This document shows, in pieces, positions 44,660-54,229 of a DNA stretch of 64,000 nt. A program made the position numbers and the translations under genes. The stretch is taken from NCBI RefSeq assembly GCF_016756595.1, contig NZ_AP023259.1, positions 183,506 through 247,505 of the forward strand. The letters run 5' to 3'. The first letter of the stretch is position 1, and each line of letters begins with the position of its first letter. A model generated the notes under the pieces. That model had not been told where the DNA came from. It did not search any database and saw only the letters and a list, made by a program, of their open reading frames with translations. The DNA comes from Mesorhizobium sp. L-2-11 (GTDB lineage Bacteria; Pseudomonadota; Alphaproteobacteria; Rhizobiales; Rhizobiaceae).

Positions 44660-47617
44660 TCATGAGGCGTCAATCCTAAGCGGCAGGAACCCTTCGCCAT
44701 CGACCATGAGATGGTCTGACCAGACGTAATCGCCCGTGATGTTGATATGGTCCCAGCCCAACGGCGAGAGCTGCGGGATTATCCGCTCATCGAATGCCGT
44801 TCCGCGCCGGCGCATCGATTCGACGACGCGACCGAGATAGCGGCAGTTGAACAGGATGATGGCTGCGGTGACGAGGTTGAGGGCGGCGGCGCGGCTGGCC
44901 TGGTTTTCGTGCCCACGGTCCCGGAAACGCCCAAGGCGGTGGAAAGCCACTGCTCGGGAGAGCGAGTTCTTCGCTTCGCCCTTGTTGAGTTCGGCGGTGA
45001 CGAGCCGGCGGAGCTCGGGATCCTCGAACCAGCGCAAGGTGAACAGCGTGCGCTCGATGCGGCCGATTTCGCGCAACGCGGCGGCCAGACTGTTTTGCTG
45101 CCGGTAAGCGCTAAGTTTCTTCAGGATGAGCGACGGTGTCACCACCCGGTTCCTGAGCGCCTGGATTATCCTTTGAACATCCTCCCAGTGTGTCCGGATC
45201 AACCCGGCGTCGAGGCGATGGCCGAACAACGGCGCCAGTGGACCGTACCGCGCTTTCGGCTCGAACGCGTAGAGTTTGCGATCCGACAGGCGCGGGATAC
45301 GGGGTTCGAAGGAAAGTCCGAGCAGGTGCATGACGGCGAAGACGATGTCCGACGCGCCACCACCATCGACATGAAGTGCTGCGACGTTCACGCTGCTCTC
45401 GTGACCGAGGATGCCGTCCAATGAATGGATGGCTTCTCCGGCGGTGCCAGCTATGACCTTCTGGTGGAGCGGCGCGTAACGGTCGGTGATCGTGGTGTAG
45501 ATTTTGACGATCGGATCGCGGCCGTAATGCGCGTTGACGGCGCCGCCAGCTTCGCCGGGGCCGCCGAGATAAAAGGCCTGCCCGTCCGCCGATGCCCGCC
45601 ACCCTTCGCCGAACCAGGCCGACAGCGGCTCGGCGTGGATCGCATCGGTGAGGCCGGCGAGTGCCGCCCGGAATGTGTCCTCACGCATGTGCCATGTCTG
45701 CATCCGCAATAGCGCCCGACGGGAGCCTGCTCCGCTTATCTCGGCCATGCGCGACAAGCCAAGGTTCGTCGCCTCGGCGATGAGCGTCGCCATGAAGGCG
45801 CGAATGTTGTCGGGTGGCAGACTGGTCGAGACGTGACCGAATTGACTTGTGAATCCTGTCCAGCGGTCGACCTGATCGAGCATGTCGGTAATCCGCACGC
45901 GCGGCATCAGCCGGTAGATGGCGGCGGAAACGGCGCCGGCGCCCTCGGCCTCGTTGTCCTTCTGCTCCTTCGGGAAACGGAGCTTGCCGCCGGTGAACAT
46001 GGCCACATCCTTGCCCGACAGCCCGCGCGCCGTGGCAAGGAGGGCGGCATCGAGTTCGGCCGCGCGAGCCTCTATGTAGGTCTCGGCACCAACCACCGGA
46101 ACGGTCGGCAGCCGCGAAGGGGGGAGGTTCGTTGCAGGCGAAGCCGGCGTAAGGAGCGTATCGAGCGAGCGATGGATTCGCGATGTCGGCACCCACACGT
46201 CACCGCTGGCGAGAGCGTTGGACAGTGCGAAGAAAGTGACGAGTTCGTAGTAGGTCCGGTCAACCGAACCCTCCTTGAAGACGTGTCGATACCAGCGTCT
46301 TTCGATATGGCCGAGAGGCAGACTCGCCGGTAATGACTTGCGCCAGTCACCGCCAAGGTCGCGCAGAACGGTAGCCGCTGAAAGCAATGGCTGAGACGCC
46401 CGACGCCCCTCGAACGTGAAGCTCGCCAGGAGTCGGGCGCCGATCTGCTTGAACACGCGGTGCTCGTGGGAAAGCTCGCCGAGTACGTCCGGCCTTCCGG
46501 GACGAATTGTACGCCGAATGATGGCGGCGTCGGCTTCGACGACGTCGAGCGCCGCGATCGCGGTGACGGCCGCTTTGATGTCGCCGTCTTTCCTCGCGGT
46601 CCTCACCAAAGCGTCCAGCACATCGGCGATGCGAGTCAGCCGTGTTCGGCCCTGTTCGGCGGAGGCGGCGATCGTCTCCTCGAGCCGCTTTCGGGCACGC
46701 AGGTTCGCGCGGCCGACGAGCGACTGGAACATGGTAAGCGCGCCATCGGTCAGCGCGATCCCGAGTTCGCTCAGCGTCGCCATCATGATGGTGTGCCGGC
46801 GGGCAGGTCCCATCTGCTGAAAAGCCTGCGCCGTATAGAGGCTGCCCTCCTTCGCCATCTGCGCCATGCGGGGCCCGAGGCCGGGACGCGAAACAACAAC
46901 ATCGCCGCCAATCGTGCGGACGAGGGTGAGCTTGTCGAGAAGTTCGAGAAGCGGCCTCCCACCGACCCTGGAGGGCGGCTCACGCAGCCAAGACAGCCGG
47001 CTTTGGCGGACATGTATCTTATCCGACAGAAGTGCATCAAGCTGCAGACGCTGCGCATCCGATAGAAGAGAATTGATCTCAGCTACCACAGCGGCATCGG
47101 CCGCGTGCATCGCCGCGGCGGCCATGCGCTCGACCACGCTGATGCCGGGAATAATGATCTGCTCGGCGCGCATCCGTTCGATCAGCCGATCGAGCAGCAC
47201 GCGCCCGTCGGTCAAACCGACGGCTTCGCGCTCCGCCCAGGCGGCGAGTTCTGCTCGCGTCGGCCTGGTGAAATCCCGAAAACCATGACGCTGTTTGATC
47301 GCCGCCAGTTGTTCATATCGGGTGGCTCCACGTCGGGCGAACAAGGATATCGCTTCGGCATCGGCACCGACCTGTTCTGCGATATGATCGAGCATGATGC
47401 CCGGCAGGAATTCGCCGCGCCGAAGATATCGACCGGGGTAGCGCAGGCAACAGAGCTGAAGCGCGTAACCGAGCCGGGTCTCGGGCATCCGGCTTTGGGC
47501 GATCGCCGCGAGGTCATCGGAGGTGAGGCTATGATACCGGACGGTTTCATCTTCCCTGTCCGGCAATGCCAAAAGCTTCTCCCGCTGCGTCTTCGTCATC
47601 GATATCCGAGCCGGCAT
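44660..47617 (-). CDS. tnpA: Tn3-family transposase TnpA
   Basis: 985 aa, full length for the family. N-terminal DUF4158 domain: YHSLTSDDLAAIAQSRMPET, LGYALQLCCLRYPGRYLRRG. C-terminal Tn3 DDE domain: IDxLD region with FTSQFGHVSTSLPPDNIRAF, NVAALHVDGGGASDIVFAVM (catalytic Asp), LLGLSFEPRIPRLSDRKLYA, and TAAIILFNCRYLGRVVESMR near the end with the last Glu. It binds the 25-bp ends and carries out replicative transposition. The frame is intact, so the element may still jump or be mobilised. Confidence 0.93.
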   Translation of the reverse strand: MPARISMTKTQREKLLALPDREDETVRYHSLTSDDLAAIAQSRMPETRLGYALQLCCLRYPGRYLRRGEFLPGIMLDHIAEQVGADAEAISLFARRGATRYEQLAAIKQRHGFRDFTRPTRAELAAWAEREAVGLTDGRVLLDRLIERMRAEQIIIPGISVVERMAAAAMHAADAAVVAEINSLLSDAQRLQLDALLSDKIHVRQSRLSWLREPPSRVGGRPLLELLDKLTLVRTIGGDVVVSRPGLGPRMAQMAKEGSLYTAQAFQQMGPARRHTIMMATLSELGIALTDGALTMFQSLVGRANLRARKRLEETIAASAEQGRTRLTRIADVLDALVRTARKDGDIKAAVTAIAALDVVEADAAIIRRTIRPGRPDVLGELSHEHRVFKQIGARLLASFTFEGRRASQPLLSAATVLRDLGGDWRKSLPASLPLGHIERRWYRHVFKEGSVDRTYYELVTFFALSNALASGDVWVPTSRIHRSLDTLLTPASPATNLPPSRLPTVPVVGAETYIEARAAELDAALLATARGLSGKDVAMFTGGKLRFPKEQKDNEAEGAGAVSAAIYRLMPRVRITDMLDQVDRWTGFTSQFGHVSTSLPPDNIRAFMATLIAEATNLGLSRMAEISGAGSRRALLRMQTWHMREDTFRAALAGLTDAIHAEPLSAWFGEGWRASADGQAFYLGGPGEAGGAVNAHYGRDPIVKIYTTITDRYAPLHQKVIAGTAGEAIHSLDGILGHESSVNVAALHVDGGGASDIVFAVMHLLGLSFEPRIPRLSDRKLYAFEPKARYGPLAPLFGHRLDAGLIRTHWEDVQRIIQALRNRVVTPSLILKKLSAYRQQNSLAAALREIGRIERTLFTLRWFEDPELRRLVTAELNKGEAKNSLSRAVAFHRLGRFRDRGHENQASRAAALNLVTAAIILFNCRYLGRVVESMRRRGTAFDERIIPQLSPLGWDHINITGDYVWSDHLMVDGEGFLPLRIDAS

Positions 47618-47744
47618 CGTTCATCCCTTCACAAACCACTTGCCTTACGACGTCATAATGAAAGAGGATTGTGAAAGGCTCTGCACCTAGATTCTCGTAG
47701 ATGCCGGCGGCCTTCCATAAACGACCGTTTTTGAAAGCACCTCA

Positions 47745-48136
47745 ATGCTGATCGGCTACGCCCCGGTGAGCACACGAGACGAGCAATCAAATGCATCTGA
47801 TGGATCGGATTACCAGTGCGGGCGCCGGGCTCCGGTCGCTCCCCGAAGCGATCGACATGACCACCGCGGCAAGGCGCATGATGATGTACATGGTGGGGTC
47901 CTGTGCAGAGTTCGAACGCGCCATGATCCGGGACCACGACAGGCGTTGCTCAGGCACGCTCCGAAGGACGAATTGGGAGACGCCGTAATAAGCTCGACCC
48001 GAAGAAACGTCGGGAAATCGCTGAGAGCGTCTTGTCCCGACGTAAAAGCGGTGCCGAAATGGCGAGACTTTACGATATCAGCAAACCGGCGGTTTCGCGC
48101 ATCGTCGCTGAACATCGCCAGAACAGGAGACCTTTC
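47745..48136 (+). pseudogene. Serine resolvase remnant
   Basis: Three frames in series match a serine recombinase: MLIGYAPVSTRDEQ (N-terminus with catalytic region start), TSAGAGLRSLPEAIDMTTAA and GSCAEFERAMIRDH (central part), then KKRREIAESVLSRRKSGAEM, ARLYDISKPAVSRIVAEHRQ (C-terminal helix-turn-helix). The block holding much of the catalytic core after residue 15 is deleted and frames are shifted. Cointegrates of this element therefore need another resolvase or homologous recombination. A res site would be expected at 47620-47744. Confidence 0.8.
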
Positions 48137-49486
48137 ATGCCGACCAGCCATGACCTCAAAGGTCTGATGAAGTTCCTTGCTCGGGAAGAATGGCGCGAAT
48201 GCTTCGACGAGGTGTTCTACGACCATTTCGGACCCGTTCTGGATGCCGGCGACATGGACTTCGAGGACATTGCCGAGATCCTCGGCGAGGGTTGGGCCAT
48301 GACGCTCTGGGGCTGTGCCTTCGAGGATTTCCTGACCCGGGACTTCGAGTTCGAGGGCGGCAACATCGTCGACGAATATCTCAAACGTCGTGGCTGGAAA
48401 GAAAATGCCCAGGCAAAGACCTATATGAAGGCGCTGCGCACTTCCGTCATGAGCCTTTACGAAGTCGGTGAGATCGTGCCGGGCAAGTCGCTCGTCGCGC
48501 GCGATCTTGTTCGCGGTGGCGACCCGATCGCGGTCAGCGAGGGAACGGCCACCAGAACGCTCAAGCAGTGGGACCGGATCGCCGCCCGCATCTTGCCTCT
48601 CTTGGGCAAAAATGTATTCGCTGGAGGCCTTTTGCCGTTCACGCCGCAGGCCACCGATGCGCTGTTCGATGGCCTGCGGCAGATGTTCGGCAAAAAGAAT
48701 GCGAAGAAGCTGCCGGACATCAAGGACGAGGAGCTTCAGGCGGCGGCCTCCATGTTCACACTTTCATGGTTATTCGATACGCTTGAGCGCGCCATGGGGC
48801 TGCCCTCGATGCAGAACGCGGATGGTGATGAGCTCGTATTCCACGACGTCAGGTTTTCGCTCGCTTCCGGAGTTACCCGGAAGGATATTGCCGCACGGGT
48901 GAGCAACATTGCCGGCATGTCGCGGGAGAACGCAAATTTCTGGAACTGGCTTGAGCAAAAGCCGAAGCATGGCGTCCAAAAGCGCAGTGCCTCGTCCTTT
49001 GACATCACAACGGACAACGGCGCCCGGGTGCTGGGAAATGTTGAATTGAAAGGGAAATTCCTGCATTTGGCGACCAACTCGGCAGAGCGCGCGCAAGATG
49101 GAACGACGTTGATCCAGCAGGCGCTGGGTGATCTCGTCCGTACACCTCTTACAGAAATCCGCACTGTCGAACAGATGATGGCCCAGCGACCGGCCCGCGA
49201 AAGGGAAGATTCCGCATCTGAAATCCCGGCCGAAATTGCCGAGCAGGTCGTTCACCAGTTCATGGACCGGCAATATCGTGAAACTCTCGATCAGCCGGTC
49301 GGCATGCTCGGCAACAAGACGCCGCGTCAGGCCGCAAAATCAGCCGCCGGCCGAAAGATGGTTGCCGAATGGCTCAAATATCTCGAAAACCAGTCTTCAC
49401 GGCGGCCCGACCCAGTAGATCCCACGGCAACATACAGTTTTGAGTGGATGTGGCGCGAACTGAACGTTCTCGATCTCCGCCACTAG
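48137..49486 (+). CDS. Transposon passenger: large MbcA/ParS-like protein
   Basis: 449 aa from ATG 48137, chosen because CAGGAGA lies 6 nt upstream; the open frame begins earlier only because it runs on from the resolvase remnant. Residues 1-380 are helical without known motif (LKGLMKFLAREEWRECFDEV, LLPFTPQATDALFDGLRQMF, FDITTDNGARVLGNVELKGK). The C-terminus (LDQPVGMLGNKTPRQAAKSA, GRKMVAEWLKYLENQ) resembles the toxin-binding DUF2384-like/SEC-C-associated tail of Xre/MbcA/ParS antitoxins. No toxin gene is present in the element. It could be an accessory of transposition, a regulator or a defence cargo. Function not known. Confidence 0.6.
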   Translation: MPTSHDLKGLMKFLAREEWRECFDEVFYDHFGPVLDAGDMDFEDIAEILGEGWAMTLWGCAFEDFLTRDFEFEGGNIVDEYLKRRGWKENAQAKTYMKALRTSVMSLYEVGEIVPGKSLVARDLVRGGDPIAVSEGTATRTLKQWDRIAARILPLLGKNVFAGGLLPFTPQATDALFDGLRQMFGKKNAKKLPDIKDEELQAAASMFTLSWLFDTLERAMGLPSMQNADGDELVFHDVRFSLASGVTRKDIAARVSNIAGMSRENANFWNWLEQKPKHGVQKRSASSFDITTDNGARVLGNVELKGKFLHLATNSAERAQDGTTLIQQALGDLVRTPLTEIRTVEQMMAQRPAREREDSASEIPAEIAEQVVHQFMDRQYRETLDQPVGMLGNKTPRQAAKSAAGRKMVAEWLKYLENQSSRRPDPVDPTATYSFEWMWRELNVLDLRH

Positions 49487-49494
49487 CCGTTATA

Positions 49495-49519
49495 GTATAT
49501 CGGTGTCCCAATAATGTAC
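49495..49519 (-). repeat. Right terminal inverted repeat of the Tn3-type element
   Basis: Plus-strand GTATATCGGTGTCCCAATAA and TGTAC, the inverted partner of 44616-44640. Confidence 0.75.
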
Positions 49520-49687
49520 TATGGAGGAAAATCCCCACAAATGATGATGTTTGCCGTCGTTTCCGATATCGGCGCGAGATCGCCATATAGCCGACGATTT
49601 CATGTGTCAAAAAATATAGAGCTGATTAACAGCTTCGAAGCTTTCTGTTATGTAACCTCAAACAGGACATGGCGGGGAGAAATTGTC

Positions 49688-49870
49688 GTGAGTCAATCGG
49701 CTGCAATATTAAAGCAAGATAATAGCCAGCCGGAGAAAATCGCCACAACCATAGGCGATAGGCTTTCGCAGGAGCTTGTCATAGCATTGGTAGGTCCGGT
49801 GGCGTCGGGCGTCTCCACAACAGCAAAGTTTCTAGCGGATTTGCTTTCCCAGAAATACGGATACGACGTT
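49688..49870 (+). pseudogene. 5' fragment of an anti-phage dCTP deaminase gene (avcD-like)
   Basis: GTG 49688 has a good ribosome site (GGGGAGAA). The fragment reads GDRLSQELVIALVGPVASGV, STTAKFLADLLSQKYGYDV, the N-terminal P-loop (G-P-x-x-S-G-V-S-T) of the kinase-like domain that precedes the deaminase in anti-phage dCTP deaminases (AvcD type). The IS6 end at 49871 cuts it after 61 codons, so the deaminase domain is gone. DNA upstream is noticeably AT-richer than neighbours, as expected for recent transfer. The identification rests on recalled family pattern. Confidence 0.65.
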
Positions 49871-50698
49871 GGTTCTGTTGCAAATTTTTGTTGAACTGAA
49901 GCAAGAAGAGATGGCGGGCGGTGCTTATGCGGCGGCGAGGATATCGAACTGCTCGGCCAATGACGGATTTGGGTTGAAGGCGAACCTCGCCTGTCGTTTG
50001 CGCATCATGTGAAGCATTTCGATGCCGTCGAGGATGATGCTTGCGGCTGCGGGAGATTTGAAGCCGAGCATCGGCCGAACACGGCGCTTGATCCGCCGAT
50101 GGTCCTGCTCGATCCGGTTGTTCAAGTATTGGCTTTGGCGGATTCGGATCGGCTTCGGTCGGCGCCTGCAGCGATCCTGCAATCGATGTGTCGTATCGCA
50201 GGAAACGATCGCCTCCTGGTTGGTCTGGCTACCATCGATGACGACACGATCGGGACGCCCATGGCGCTCCAGCGCTTTCCTGAAGAAACGCTTGGCCGCC
50301 GGCAAATCCCGATGTTCGCTGAAATAGAATTCGACCGTGTCGCCGACGCTGTCGATAGCGCGGTAGAGATACATCCACTGCCCTCGGACCTTGATGTAGG
50401 TTTCATCAACATGCCATTTGCCGGTCGCTGCGCGCTTGCGCCGGTTGAAGCGCTCCAGCAGCAAGGGCGAGAAGTGAACAACCCAGCGATGGATCGTCGA
50501 ATGATCAACGCTAATGCCACGCTCGGCCATCATCTCCTTCAAATCGCGCAGGCTCAGTCCATATGCCAGATACCAGCGAACGCACACCAGGATGACCGAT
50601 CGGTCGAAATGCCGGCCTCTGAACATCACAAACCTCCTAAAAAAATGTCGGAGGTCACTTGCCAGACAACCCGTAACGAAAAAGTTTGCAACAGAACC
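49871..50698 (-). mobile_element. IS6-family insertion sequence, copy 1
   Basis: 828 bp with perfect 14-bp ends GGTTCTGTTGCAAA at 49871 and TTTGCAACAGAACC at 50698. The 8 bp flanking the two ends (ACGACGTT and CCTGGCTG) differ, so one side has been replaced by a deletion or cointegrate event, common for IS6. Confidence 0.92.
49925..50626 (-). CDS. IS6-family transposase
   Basis: 233 aa from ATG 50626 (TTAGGAGG 6 nt upstream); the frame is open further back to 50935, past the IS. N-terminal helix-turn-helix (SLRDLKEMMAERGISVDHST), then the DDE residues in WHVDETYIKVRGQWMYLYRA, RVVIDGSQTNQEAI and QYLNNRIEQDHRRIKRRV. Complete and probably active. Confidence 0.93.
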   Translation of the reverse strand: MFRGRHFDRSVILVCVRWYLAYGLSLRDLKEMMAERGISVDHSTIHRWVVHFSPLLLERFNRRKRAATGKWHVDETYIKVRGQWMYLYRAIDSVGDTVEFYFSEHRDLPAAKRFFRKALERHGRPDRVVIDGSQTNQEAIVSCDTTHRLQDRCRRRPKPIRIRQSQYLNNRIEQDHRRIKRRVRPMLGFKSPAAASIILDGIEMLHMMRKRQARFAFNPNPSLAEQFDILAAA

Positions 50699-50870
50699 CC
50701 TGGCTGACGTCGCAAGAGCGACTTTCGGTGCTGAGCCGGATGGATAAGAACCTCGGCGGCATCCGTTTCGTGCGCGCTTTTGCTGCGCAGCGGCATGAGC
50801 CGGAAAAGTTCGACCGGCAGGGATTATCAGATCCCATGGGCGGGTGGATAGGGATGTGCTCTCAGGCAGA
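50699..50870 (+). pseudogene. ABC exporter transmembrane-domain fragment
   Basis: Reads QERLSVLSRMDKNLGGIRFV and RAFAAQRHEPEKFDRQGLSD, the pattern of the intracellular loop of type I ABC exporters. Both ends are missing. It abuts the IS6 end, so it was brought in or cut by that element. Confidence 0.6.
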
Positions 50871-51149
50871 GGAGTGGAGTTGTTCCACCAACTCTCTCTA
50901 GAAACGACGGAGGCGGTCGCCCACCCGGTTCCCACAGAACGTGGCGTACGGAGCTACCGCACCACGCTCTTCGGCCGTTGCTTCACAGCACGAGGGCCCG
51001 CAGCCCCCTGTATCGGAGCAGCAGTTGTCGGATGCAGTGGCGAGGTCCGTTCTACTGATCTGGTGAAAGGCGTCCCAGGACGGCGATCGCCGTCACGGCT
51101 GCGACTGCACAGCATCTTGCGCCAGTAACGCTCAGTGGCCGACACACCT

Positions 51150-51460
51150 TGGTCAGCGACCGGTTATTTCCAGTACCTCGGCGTCAGCGCCGGCCAGCTC
51201 GTGCACACGACCGGCGATGGCGGTTCGCGACCGCGTGCCCAGTTGATGCAGGCCTCCCGCAGGATCGTCCGGACCATATTCTCGATGCTGCGCATTTCGT
51301 TCAGCACCGGGGGCGGTGGACGAGAAGAGAACGCCAGAGCCGGCATTGCCAGCTCTTGACATGCACCGGCAGGCCTTCGGCGCGCAATCCGTCGTGAGGC
51401 CAGGCCGTCAGCGAGCACGCTTCCAGGTCGACGCGCTCCAGCGGGAGCCCGACTTTGGGC
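51150..51460 (-). pseudogene. IS110-family transposase remnant
   Basis: Minus-strand pieces in changing frames: LTAWPHDGLRAEGLPVHVKS, LLVHRP, SIENMVRTILREACINWARG and VHELAGADAEVLEITG. These follow the order of an IS110 transposase (between the RuvC-like part and the C-terminal region) with an internal deletion. Confidence 0.55.
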
Positions 51461-51780
51461 AGCGCGATGCGAGCAAGAAGATCAAAGGCAAGAAGCGGCA
51501 TATTCTCGTCAATACCAAGGTCTCCTGATGCACGCCCTCGTTCATGCCGCCGACATCCAGGACTGCGATGGCGGCGTGATGGTGATGGCGAGCTGTTCGG
51601 ACTCTATCCCTTCCTGTTCAAGCTCTACGCCGATGGCGGCTATTCAGGGGCCGGAGTTCCAAAAGGGGCTGAGGAAGACAGTCGCCAAGTCAATTTCGAA
51701 ATCGCACCAGGGCGCTCGCCTTCCTCAAGCTGGCCTCCATTCGCCTCATGTTCGGAAGGCTTCGTGATAAATTATTAAGT
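51440..51780 (+). pseudogene. IS5-family transposase remnant
   Basis: Plus-strand pieces: SKKIKGKKRHILVNTK, MHALVHAADIQDCDGGVMVM, GLYPFLFKLYADGGYSG and PEFQKGLRKTVAKSIS, the usual IS5 DDE domain sequence broken by several frame changes; the C-terminal third is absent. Confidence 0.75.
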
Positions 51781-52076
51781 CCCCGGACTGACTCTTAAAG
51801 GAGAGGCAAGTGTTTTTTGACTTCCATTGGATTACCGGAATCATGGTCGGCTTCGAAATTATTTACGATCCCGATTGTACGCTTGTTGTTGTAGACTTAG
51901 AAATCTTGCGTATGATGATTACCACGATGCGATAGTGTCTCCTTGCAAGCACTTTGGTGAATGCCACGCACGTCGATCCGGAGAGAAGAGAAATACTGGG
52001 GTGATATTCATCACCAAAGCGAATTAATTGAATGGGCATACGGGCGGGGTGCATTCTTATGCTGAGGAATCAGAAG

Positions 52077-52619
52077 CCCATGCCGGTTGGCACCGGCACC
52101 AGCAAGGAGGCACCCAATGACGACGAGAATATCGGCATTGATGCGCACGCGCCAATCCCTTTCCGACCTGATTGAAGGACGTCTTTCCACACCGGCTGGT
52201 CGCTCGGAGTTGATGAAGCTGCGACCCGTCTGATCGTGGAGGAACCACTTGGGGGGAATGGCGGGATGCAGTCGGGGGACTATTACGAACATGGCGCCGA
52301 GCCCGGCCAGGGTTACCGGAACGGCGTGCGCAGCGGACGCCTGAAGACGGCGGAAGGCTTTGTGGAATACTCGGCCCCGCAGGTGGCGGGCCGCGACGAG
52401 CCGTTTCGTTCCGAGATCCGCGAGCATCTGAAGGAACGCACGGAGGCGCTCGAGGATCTGGCGGCGGAACTGCTGGCACGCGGTCTTTCGGTGCGCGACA
52501 TCGAGGACGTCTTCCACGACGAGACGGGGCGGCTGCTCCTATCGAACACCGCGGTCAGCGAGATCGGCGAGCGGCCATGGGCAGACTACCAGGAGTTCGC
52601 CACGTCGATCTTGGCCTAA
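52077..52619 (+). pseudogene. IS256 (mutator) transposase remnant
   Basis: MTTRISALMRTRQSLSDLIE, then after a frame change DYYEHGAEPGQGYRNGVRSG, RLKTAEGFVEYSAPQVAGRD, TEALEDLAAELLARGLSVRD, the N-terminal third of an IS256-type transposase. It ends at 52619 before the DDE domain. Confidence 0.8.
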
Positions 52620-52689
52620 TCGGCCCGAAGCTTGTGGAACGTTGCCGGAACGGATTGACCGGTACGGCGTCGTCGCTTGAGAATTCACA

Positions 52690-53034
52690 CTTGGAAGAGG
52701 GGGTGGATGTATGGGTTTGCGTTTTTCGCTCGAGGCGTTGACCGGGGCGTGGCGGAACCTCTCTTTTGCCGACGTCGACTTTGGGAACTCCAAGCCGGTC
52801 GGGTCGAGGCTTGGACTGGCGGTTCAACTGAAGTTCTTCGCCGCGTACGGACATTTCGACACCGCGGCGGCTGAGGCTCCCGACGAGGCGGTTTCGTATC
52901 TGGCCGAGTAGCTTGGCGTCAGCAAGGTAGATTTCTGCCAGTATGATTTTTCGGGGCGTTCAGGGCGGCGCCATTGCGCCGAGACTTTGCCATCTTGGTT
53001 TTCGCCGGATGAAGCGGCCGGATCGAGTCGCACT
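52690..53034 (+). pseudogene. Tn3-family transposase N-terminal fragment
   Basis: LSFADVDFGNSKPVGSRLGL, AVQLKFFAAYGHFDTAAAEA, GVSKVDFCQYDFSGRSGRRH: DUF4158 start of a Tn3-type TnpA different from the one at 44660. It is cut by IS6 copy 2 at 53035. Confidence 0.7.
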
Positions 53035-53862
53035 GGCTGTGTTGCAAAGTCTTCGGTAACCAGGCGCATGGCATGGCCTCTGGTGTTTCGCCGGAGAGTT
53101 CAGATGTTCAAGGGCCGCCATTTCGACCAGTCCGTCATTCTGCTTTGCGTTCGCTGGTATCTGGCCTACGGCTTGAGCCTTCGCGATTTGAAGGAAATGA
53201 TGGCCGAGCGCGGCATCAGTATCGATCATTTGACGATCCACCGCTGGGTCGTTCACTTCTCGCCCTTGCTGCTGAAACGCTTCAATCGGCGCAGGCGTGC
53301 CGTCGGCGGAAGGTGGCATATCGACGAAACCTATATCAAGGTTCGCGGCCGCTGGATGTATCTCTATCGCGCCATCGACAGCGTCGGCGACACCGTCGAG
53401 TTCTGGTTCAGCGAGCATCGTGATCTGCCGGCGGCCAAACGCTTCCTGCGCAAGGCGTTGCAGCGTCACGGCCGCCCCGAGCGCATCGTCATCGACGGTA
53501 GCCAGACGAATCGCGAGGCGATCCTTTCCTGTGACGCGGAAAGCCGGCTGCGGGATTCGGTCGCGGCGGCAGCTCAAGCCGATCCGCATCCGAAAGAGCC
53601 AGTACCTCAACAACCGCATCGAGCAGGATCACCGGCGCGTCAAGTGTCGTGTGCGGCCTATGCTCGGTTTCAAATCATTCGCAAGCGCTATCGCCACGCT
53701 GGGCGGGATCGAGATGTTCCACATGATGCGAAAACGACAGGGGAGGTACGCCTTCCATCCAAATCCGCCCATCGCCCAGCAATTCGAATTCATCGCCGCC
53801 GCGTGAGGCTGGGGTCGTTCCCCGAATTTCTATTGCCAGACGACAATTTTGCAACGGAACCC
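53035..53862 (+). mobile_element. IS6-family insertion sequence, copy 2 (inverted to copy 1)
   Basis: 828 bp, the same length as copy 1, with ends GGCTGTGTTGCAAA at 53035 and TTTGCAACGGAACC at 53862. Flanking octamers GTCGCACT and AGTTATGA do not match. It differs from copy 1 at many positions, so it is an older or separate member of the group. Confidence 0.88.
53104..53806 (+). pseudogene. IS6-family transposase, frameshifted
   Basis: Starts at ATG 53104 (GGAGAG upstream) with MFKGRHFDQSVILLCVRWYL and keeps WHIDETYIKVRGRWMYLYRA and RIVIDGSQTNREAI. Near 53570 the frame changes; the other frame continues LKPIRIRKSQYLNNRIEQDH, RRVKCRVRPMLGF and ends QFEFIAAA at 53806. One-base change, so inactive unless frameshifting occurs. 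Confidence 0.88.
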
Positions 53863-54229
53863 AGTTATGATCAGGACGAAATTCATGACGCTGCGGGTCA
53901 AGCCGGAGGGCGGCAACCTGCCGGGTGGGAGGACGGCTCGTGGGCGTTGTCGTCACAGTCGGACCAACCTGCTCCATCGCCGCAAAGCCTCAATCCGACG
54001 GAGGTTTCCGCCAAGCCCGGCAATGTGGGAGCAGGATATCGGGGCATCGATCTTCGGCCCGACATATCACCAGCCAGCTTCTTTCGATTTCGAACAGCAC
54101 GTCCCCCCGGATTGGGGCGTCCCGCCGTCCTTTCCTGGCCCATCAACTCGCACCCGGGAATTACCTGATATTGGACCCTTACTTGGCAAATGGGACCACG
54201 GCTCCAGACAGGCCTCGTACGTTGTGATC
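53863..54229. other. Unassigned stretch in the IS graveyard
   Basis: 367 bp between IS6 copy 2 and the IS21 relic. No frame with recognisable domain. Confidence 0.35.

Larger units (their letters stand above)
44616..49519. mobile_element. Tn3-family transposon with decayed resolvase and passenger gene
   Basis: 4.9 kb bounded by inverted copies of a 25-bp sequence (core CATTATTGGGACAC, 23 of 25 positions equal) at 44616-44640 and 49495-49519. It contains a full tnpA, a broken resolvase gene and one passenger ORF. No 5-bp target duplication could be matched next to these borders, so the exact outer ends (the repeat may be longer) or the flanks have changed. Confidence 0.75.

Noticed and set aside
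49685..49894. avcD-like fragment as a complete small gene
   Set aside because: Its last codons (SVANFC) come from the IS6 terminal repeat, so the stop is not native.
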